Shown here: positions 13,298 to 16,276 of the stretch, piece after piece | Layout of the letters: each line of letters opens with the position of its first letter | Position numbering within the stretch: position 1 is the first letter of the stretch | NCBI GenBank assembly: GCA_902478395.1 | Contig: CABSKZ010000028.1 | Location: 1-16,276, forward strand | DNA from: an uncultured Eubacteriales bacterium | GTDB taxonomy: Bacteria > Bacillota > Clostridia > UBA1381 > UBA9506 | Direction of reading: 5' to 3' | DNA length: 16,276 bases | The notes under the pieces: model-generated | What the model was told of the DNA's origin: nothing | Database searches by the model: none | What the model saw: only the letters and a program-made list of their open reading frames with translations | Program-made: the position numbers and the translations under genes

Positions 13298-14410
13298 ATG
13301 ACCAATACACAACGCACACTCGCAGTACTCAATTACGAGAAATATGACAGGCTGCCGCTCGTCCATTTCGGCTTCTGGCGCGAAACGATTGAAAAATGGC
13401 ACAACGAAGGGCATATTGACGCCGAAACCGCACAGAACGTAACTGACAATTCCCCAAACGAGCACAAAATTATTCAAGAGCTGGGATTTGACTTCGGCTG
13501 GAACATTCAGTACGGGGGAAACAGCGACATCTACCCGATGTTTGAGCGGAAAGTGTTGGAGGAGAAGCCGGACGGCACACGCCTCGTCCGCAACGTCCAT
13601 GGCGTTATCGAACTGGAAAAACCGGGCGTTGTCTCCATTCCGGCGGAGGTCGGCCATACGCTGACGGACCGCGAATCCTGGGAGAAGGAATTTAAACCGA
13701 GAATGCAGTTTTCCGCCGACCGCATTAACAAGGAGCTGCTGAAGCAACTGACCGACGGCGAGCACGAATCCCCGGTGGGCTTGCATTGCGGTAGTTTGTT
13801 TGGTAGGATTCGCGACTGGCTTGGTGTGGAAAACGTGAGCTACCTCTACATGGATGACGAGGACCTGTACGACGAAATTATCGACACGGTCGGCAATATG
13901 TCTTACGAATGCGCCAAGGCTGTCTTGGAAACCGGTGCGAAGTTTGAATATGCACATTTCTGGGAAGACATCTGCTTTAAAAACGGCCCTCTGGTTATCC
14001 CCGCCGTATTTGACGAAAAGGTCGGCCCATATTATAAAAAAATCACGGATTTGGTACGCTCTTACGGCATTAACATCATCTCACTCGACTGCGACGGCCT
14101 CATCGACAAGCTTATTCCGACTTGGCTCGAAAATGGCGTAAACACCATGTTCCCCATCGAAGTTGGCACATGGAACGCAAACATCCGCCCGTGGCGGGAA
14201 CAGTACGGCAAGGAGCTGCGCGGTGTCGGCGGTATGAACAAAACTGTTTTCGCGCAGGACTATGCGGCAATCGACCGTGAAGTGGAACGCCTTCGCGGCC
14301 TTGTAGAGCTGGGCGGCTACATTCCCTGCCCGGACCACCGCATCGCACCTGACGCGATTTGGGAAAACGTGCAGTATTACTGTGACAAAATGCACAAGGT
14401 GTTCGGATAA
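13298..14410 (+). CDS. URO-D-fold protein (uroporphyrinogen decarboxylase family), not HemE
   Basis: This is a 370-residue protein of the uroporphyrinogen decarboxylase-like superfamily (TIM barrel), a group including heme-pathway HemE, corrinoid methyltransferases (MtaA, CmuA) and many unassigned members. Family landmarks are GLHCGSLFGRIRDWLG (162-177), HFWEDICFKNGPLVIP (220-235), IISLDCDG (260-267) with ELGGYIPCPDHRIAPDA (337-353). The N-terminal MRQAGR signature of true HemE is absent (PLVHFGFWRET instead), so heme synthesis is unlikely. The His/Cys arrangement does not clearly give the zinc site of MtaA. AGGAGGA (13284-13290) is 7 nt before the ATG. It is divergent from the AraC gene and followed by a strong terminator, hence a single-gene unit. 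A catabolic or methyl-transfer role is a guess. Confidence 0.85.
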   Translation: MTNTQRTLAVLNYEKYDRLPLVHFGFWRETIEKWHNEGHIDAETAQNVTDNSPNEHKIIQELGFDFGWNIQYGGNSDIYPMFERKVLEEKPDGTRLVRNVHGVIELEKPGVVSIPAEVGHTLTDRESWEKEFKPRMQFSADRINKELLKQLTDGEHESPVGLHCGSLFGRIRDWLGVENVSYLYMDDEDLYDEIIDTVGNMSYECAKAVLETGAKFEYAHFWEDICFKNGPLVIPAVFDEKVGPYYKKITDLVRSYGINIISLDCDGLIDKLIPTWLENGVNTMFPIEVGTWNANIRPWREQYGKELRGVGGMNKTVFAQDYAAIDREVERLRGLVELGGYIPCPDHRIAPDAIWENVQYYCDKMHKVFG

Positions 14411-14421
14411 TACCCACATAG

Positions 14422-14460
14422 AAACGCTCCGGCGGAACGATTCCTCCGGGGCGTTTATTT
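14422..14460 (+). terminator. Strong intrinsic terminator after the URO-D-like gene
   Basis: AAACGCTCCGG (14422-14432) pairs with CCGGGGCGTTT (14446-14456) with one T-G pair. An inner GGAA/TTCC (14434-14437, 14441-14444) extends the stem to 15 pairs, and ATTTAT follows. It lies 11 nt after the stop codon. Confidence 0.9.
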
Positions 14461-14496
14461 ATGTAACATCTTCTGTGCGAAGGGTTCTCACTTATT

Positions 14497-14518
14497 GCCC
14501 CTTGTTTGCGAAAGGGGC
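14497..14518 (-). terminator. Hairpin terminator candidate after the glycosyltransferase gene
   Basis: GCCCCTT (14497-14503) and AAGGGGC (14512-14518) form a 7-bp stem with an 8-base loop. Read on the minus strand it comes about 80 nt after the glycosyltransferase stop. The following sequence (AATAAGTG) has a poor U-run, so function is uncertain. Confidence 0.45.
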
Positions 14519-14595
14519 ACTCCTTATTCATTCCGTTAAAACTGTCCAAAATATCGTTAAACTATTTATACGCCAGTCTCTAAAGTGTAGCCTCC

Positions 14596-15786
14596 CTATT
14601 GCGCGCCCGTTTCACAACGCGCAATAAACGCTTCCACCGCGTCCGCTGCTTTTCGTGCGCCGCCTGCTTCCCGAAATGTGCGGCCCAGCCTTTCCGCGTT
14701 TTTCTTAAAATCCGCGTTGCTCAGCACCTCCAAAACCGCCTGGCGGATTTTCCCCGGACGGTCCGTTTTCAGCCGCACGCCCGCGCCCAGTTCTTCCGCC
14801 CGCGCAGCGACGGCGCCCTCTTCCGACTGCTGGGGAAACAGTACCATCGGTACGCCGCAGTAAATGCTTTCATTTACGCTGTTCATGCCGCAATGCGTCA
14901 CAAACACATCTGCACTTTTTAAAATCTGAAGCTGCGGCACACTTGCTTTTATTTCAAAATTGTCCGGCACCGCGCCGAGCGATGCGATATCCGTCTTGCT
15001 CCCGACAGCCATCACCACATCAACCGCGCAGTCCTTTAACGCCTCCATACACCTCCGGTAAAACCGCCTGTTTTGGTTCACCACGGTTCCAAGGGAGATA
15101 TAAATGAGCGGTCTCTCCTTTGGCGGGAGCGCTTCCCAGTCTTCCGCAACCGAAGGGCCAACAAAGGTGTATTGCTTCGAAAATGTTTCCGCCATCGGCT
15201 GAAATTCCTTCGAAGTGTAAACGATGGTTTCTGTCTCATTGTCATTTTGAATGATACTGATAAAATTATCCACACCGTAACCGTGCGCCTTCAGCAGCTT
15301 CATCTTTTTATTGATGCGCGGCAGCCCAAACAGGCTGCGGCACATCTCTTTCAGTCCGGGCCGCATCATTTTTGCTGTGTACTGGTTGAACGCAAAAGTT
15401 GTAGTAGAACAGATGAACGGAATGCCCAGCTTTTTTGCAAATAGTTTGCCCCAGAAGCAAACCGAGTCGGCAACAATGCAGTCTGGACTGAGTTTCGACA
15501 ATGCCGCACTGACGGTTTCGTCCAGATTTAGAGTGGTATCCGCAGCCATTTCGACCAGTGCAGCAAAATCCTTTCCCACCCTCTTCTCCATGTCCGGCGG
15601 CGCAGGCGGCAAATATGCGTCACACGAAATATACCGCGCGCCCGCCGCTTCTATTCTTTCCCGAAATTCATCGAAGGAGTAATACCACACCGCATGCCCC
15701 CGGTGCGTCAGTTCCCGCACAACCTCTATCGTCGGGTTGGTGTGGCCATATGCCGGGATGCAGAAAAACACGATTTTAGACATCAT
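14596..15786 (-). CDS. Macrolide-type (GT1 family) glycosyltransferase
   Basis: This is a 396-residue GT-B enzyme of the MGT/UDP-glucosyltransferase group, which attaches a sugar from a UDP donor to a small hydrophobic acceptor (macrolides in OleD or Mgt). The N-terminal half has the catalytic His15 in PAYGHTNPT and a candidate partner Asp107 (IVADSVC). The donor half has ISLGTVVNQ (230-238), VPQLQILKSADVFVTHCGMN (283-302) and GVPMVLFPQQSEEGAVAARA. The last segment departs from the usual D/E-Q sugar-contact pair, having Ser-Glu-Glu, so donor preference may differ. No signal peptide is seen; the protein is cytoplasmic. AGGAGG lies 6 nt before ATG 15786, inside the abrB-like gene, and the genes overlap by 11 nt. 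Roles in antibiotic inactivation or glycolipid synthesis are both possible. Confidence 0.9.
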   Translation of the reverse strand: MMSKIVFFCIPAYGHTNPTIEVVRELTHRGHAVWYYSFDEFRERIEAAGARYISCDAYLPPAPPDMEKRVGKDFAALVEMAADTTLNLDETVSAALSKLSPDCIVADSVCFWGKLFAKKLGIPFICSTTTFAFNQYTAKMMRPGLKEMCRSLFGLPRINKKMKLLKAHGYGVDNFISIIQNDNETETIVYTSKEFQPMAETFSKQYTFVGPSVAEDWEALPPKERPLIYISLGTVVNQNRRFYRRCMEALKDCAVDVVMAVGSKTDIASLGAVPDNFEIKASVPQLQILKSADVFVTHCGMNSVNESIYCGVPMVLFPQQSEEGAVAARAEELGAGVRLKTDRPGKIRQAVLEVLSNADFKKNAERLGRTFREAGGARKAADAVEAFIARCETGAQ

Positions 15787-16006
15787 CCTCCCCCTCCTTT
15801 TGCCCTGCATCGCCAAAAATTTTCGCGGCAAGCTCTGTCAGCGCGGATTTCGGCGGTATCGCGATTCCCTTTTGTTTGTCTGCCAGTACGATTATCGTAT
15901 CGCCCGGATGCAGGTCAAAAATCTCCCGGGCCTCCTTGGGAATAACAAACTGCCCCTTTTCCCCGATTTTCACGGTCCATGCATATTTATCTCCATTTTG
16001 CATCAT
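15776..16006 (-). CDS. AbrB/SpoVT-type DNA-binding protein
   Basis: This is a 76-residue protein. The swapped-hairpin AbrB domain spans about residues 8-50: WTVKIGEKGQFVIPKEAREI then FDLHPGDTIIVLADKQKG, both diagnostic of AbrB/MazE/SpoVT proteins. The C-terminal part is short and acidic (GQKEGEDDV). Such dimers bind AT-rich DNA as transition-state regulators or antitoxin-type repressors. There is no toxin next to it; instead its stop codon lies inside the glycosyltransferase start region, so the two are translated together. Start could be ATG 16006 or 16003, and the ribosome binding site is weak (GGGGGCG). A near-consensus promoter lies 40-70 nt upstream with AT-rich repeats between, so autorepression is likely (inference). 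Confidence 0.88.
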   Translation of the reverse strand: MMQNGDKYAWTVKIGEKGQFVIPKEAREIFDLHPGDTIIVLADKQKGIAIPPKSALTELAAKIFGDAGQKEGEDDV

Positions 16007-16047
16007 AACGCGCCCCCAAAGTATGAATAGTATGATTAATATAACTA

Positions 16048-16076
16048 ATTATACACTTTTAGTAATGTAAAGTCAA
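16048..16076 (-). promoter_or_regulatory. Sigma-A promoter of the abrB-like/glycosyltransferase operon
   Basis: On the minus strand TTGACT (16076-16071) is followed after exactly 17 bases by TATAAT (16053-16048). It is the best promoter in the window. The AT-rich stretch between it and the start codon contains the direct repeat CATAC-TATT-CATAC (about 16020-16034) and may hold the operator. Confidence 0.85.
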
Positions 16077-16184
16077 CAACAGAAATACCTCCTGGAGATA
16101 ATACAATCACCCGCCACTGCCAGATAAGCTGTCTCCCATCCCGCATGAAGCAACCGGCCAACAGCCATCTGTTTTTCTCACAAT

Positions 16185-16214
16185 AAATATCCCCCCGTAA
16201 AACTGGGGGTATTT
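16185..16214. terminator. Bidirectional-looking terminator hairpin
   Basis: AAATATCCCCCC (16185-16196) pairs with GGGGGTATTT (16205-16214) around a short A-rich loop. The plus-strand side continues TATTTCATTTT; the minus-strand side continues ATATTTATTG. No gene is seen between it and the abrB-like promoter, so it probably ends a minus-strand gene lying mostly beyond the window. Confidence 0.6.
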
Positions 16215-16276
16215 CATTTTCCGGGCACAGCCCTACCCTTTACTGGCGGGGCACAAGTGCCCTTTTCATTGGCCTG
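16215..16276 (-). other. Possible C-terminal tail of a minus-strand gene beyond the window
   Basis: Read on the minus strand, 16276 to about 16217 is open in one frame (QANEKGTCAPPVKGRAVPGK, then TGA), directly before the terminator at 16185-16214. The protein is too short to identify. On the plus strand GGGCAC (16249-16254) and GTGCCC (16257-16262) followed by TTTT could form a small hairpin. The call rests on position only. Confidence 0.25.

Noticed and set aside
15776..16006. AbrB-like protein as an antitoxin of a toxin-antitoxin pair
   Set aside because: The adjacent overlapping gene is a full-length glycosyltransferase, not a small toxin, and no toxin-sized frame is seen upstream.

Overview
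The window reads as the end of a draft contig from a spore-forming Gram-positive anaerobe, most likely a Clostridia member (Oscillospiraceae/Ruminococcaceae-like; this family-level guess is inference). The reasons are the yabP-yabQ-divIC-yabR block, the near-consensus sigma-A and sigma-E promoters, the strong AGGAGG-type ribosome binding sites and the roughly 50% GC coding sequence. The first 23 bases are a Nextera sequencing adapter and not genomic DNA.

Left part (24-3900): a minus-strand SAM-dependent methyltransferase is cut off by the contig end. It is transcribed divergently from a plus-strand sporulation/cell-division block: yabP, yabQ, divIC (FtsB-like) and an S1-domain RNA-binding protein (yabR-like). 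A textbook sigma-E promoter sits upstream of yabP. A TTGACA/TATAAT element inside yabQ could give divIC its own vegetative transcription. The 84 nt after yabQ fold into a compact multi-helix structure. A terminator follows yabR, and then comes an unassigned lipoprotein with its own terminator.

Middle (4176-10063): two overlapping genes encode a heterodimeric ABC exporter. The first half-transporter carries degenerate catalytic residues and the second carries the consensus ones. Next comes a topoisomerase III (topB) with two C-terminal zinc motifs.

Right part (10064-16276): dapA, a HAD-family hydrolase and an AraC-type regulator lie in tandem on the minus strand. The regulator is divergent from a URO-D-fold protein that lacks the HemE N-terminal signature. 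This looks like a small regulated metabolic island of unknown substrate. The window ends with a two-gene minus-strand operon, an AbrB-like regulator overlapping a macrolide-type (GT1) glycosyltransferase, driven by a near-consensus sigma-A promoter.

I see no CRISPR, tRNA, rRNA, insertion sequence, phage gene or obvious defence system. Nothing here proves a new system. The best leads are the yabQ-divIC leader RNA with its internal promoter, the AraC/URO-D/HAD/DapA neighbourhood and the AbrB-glycosyltransferase operon.
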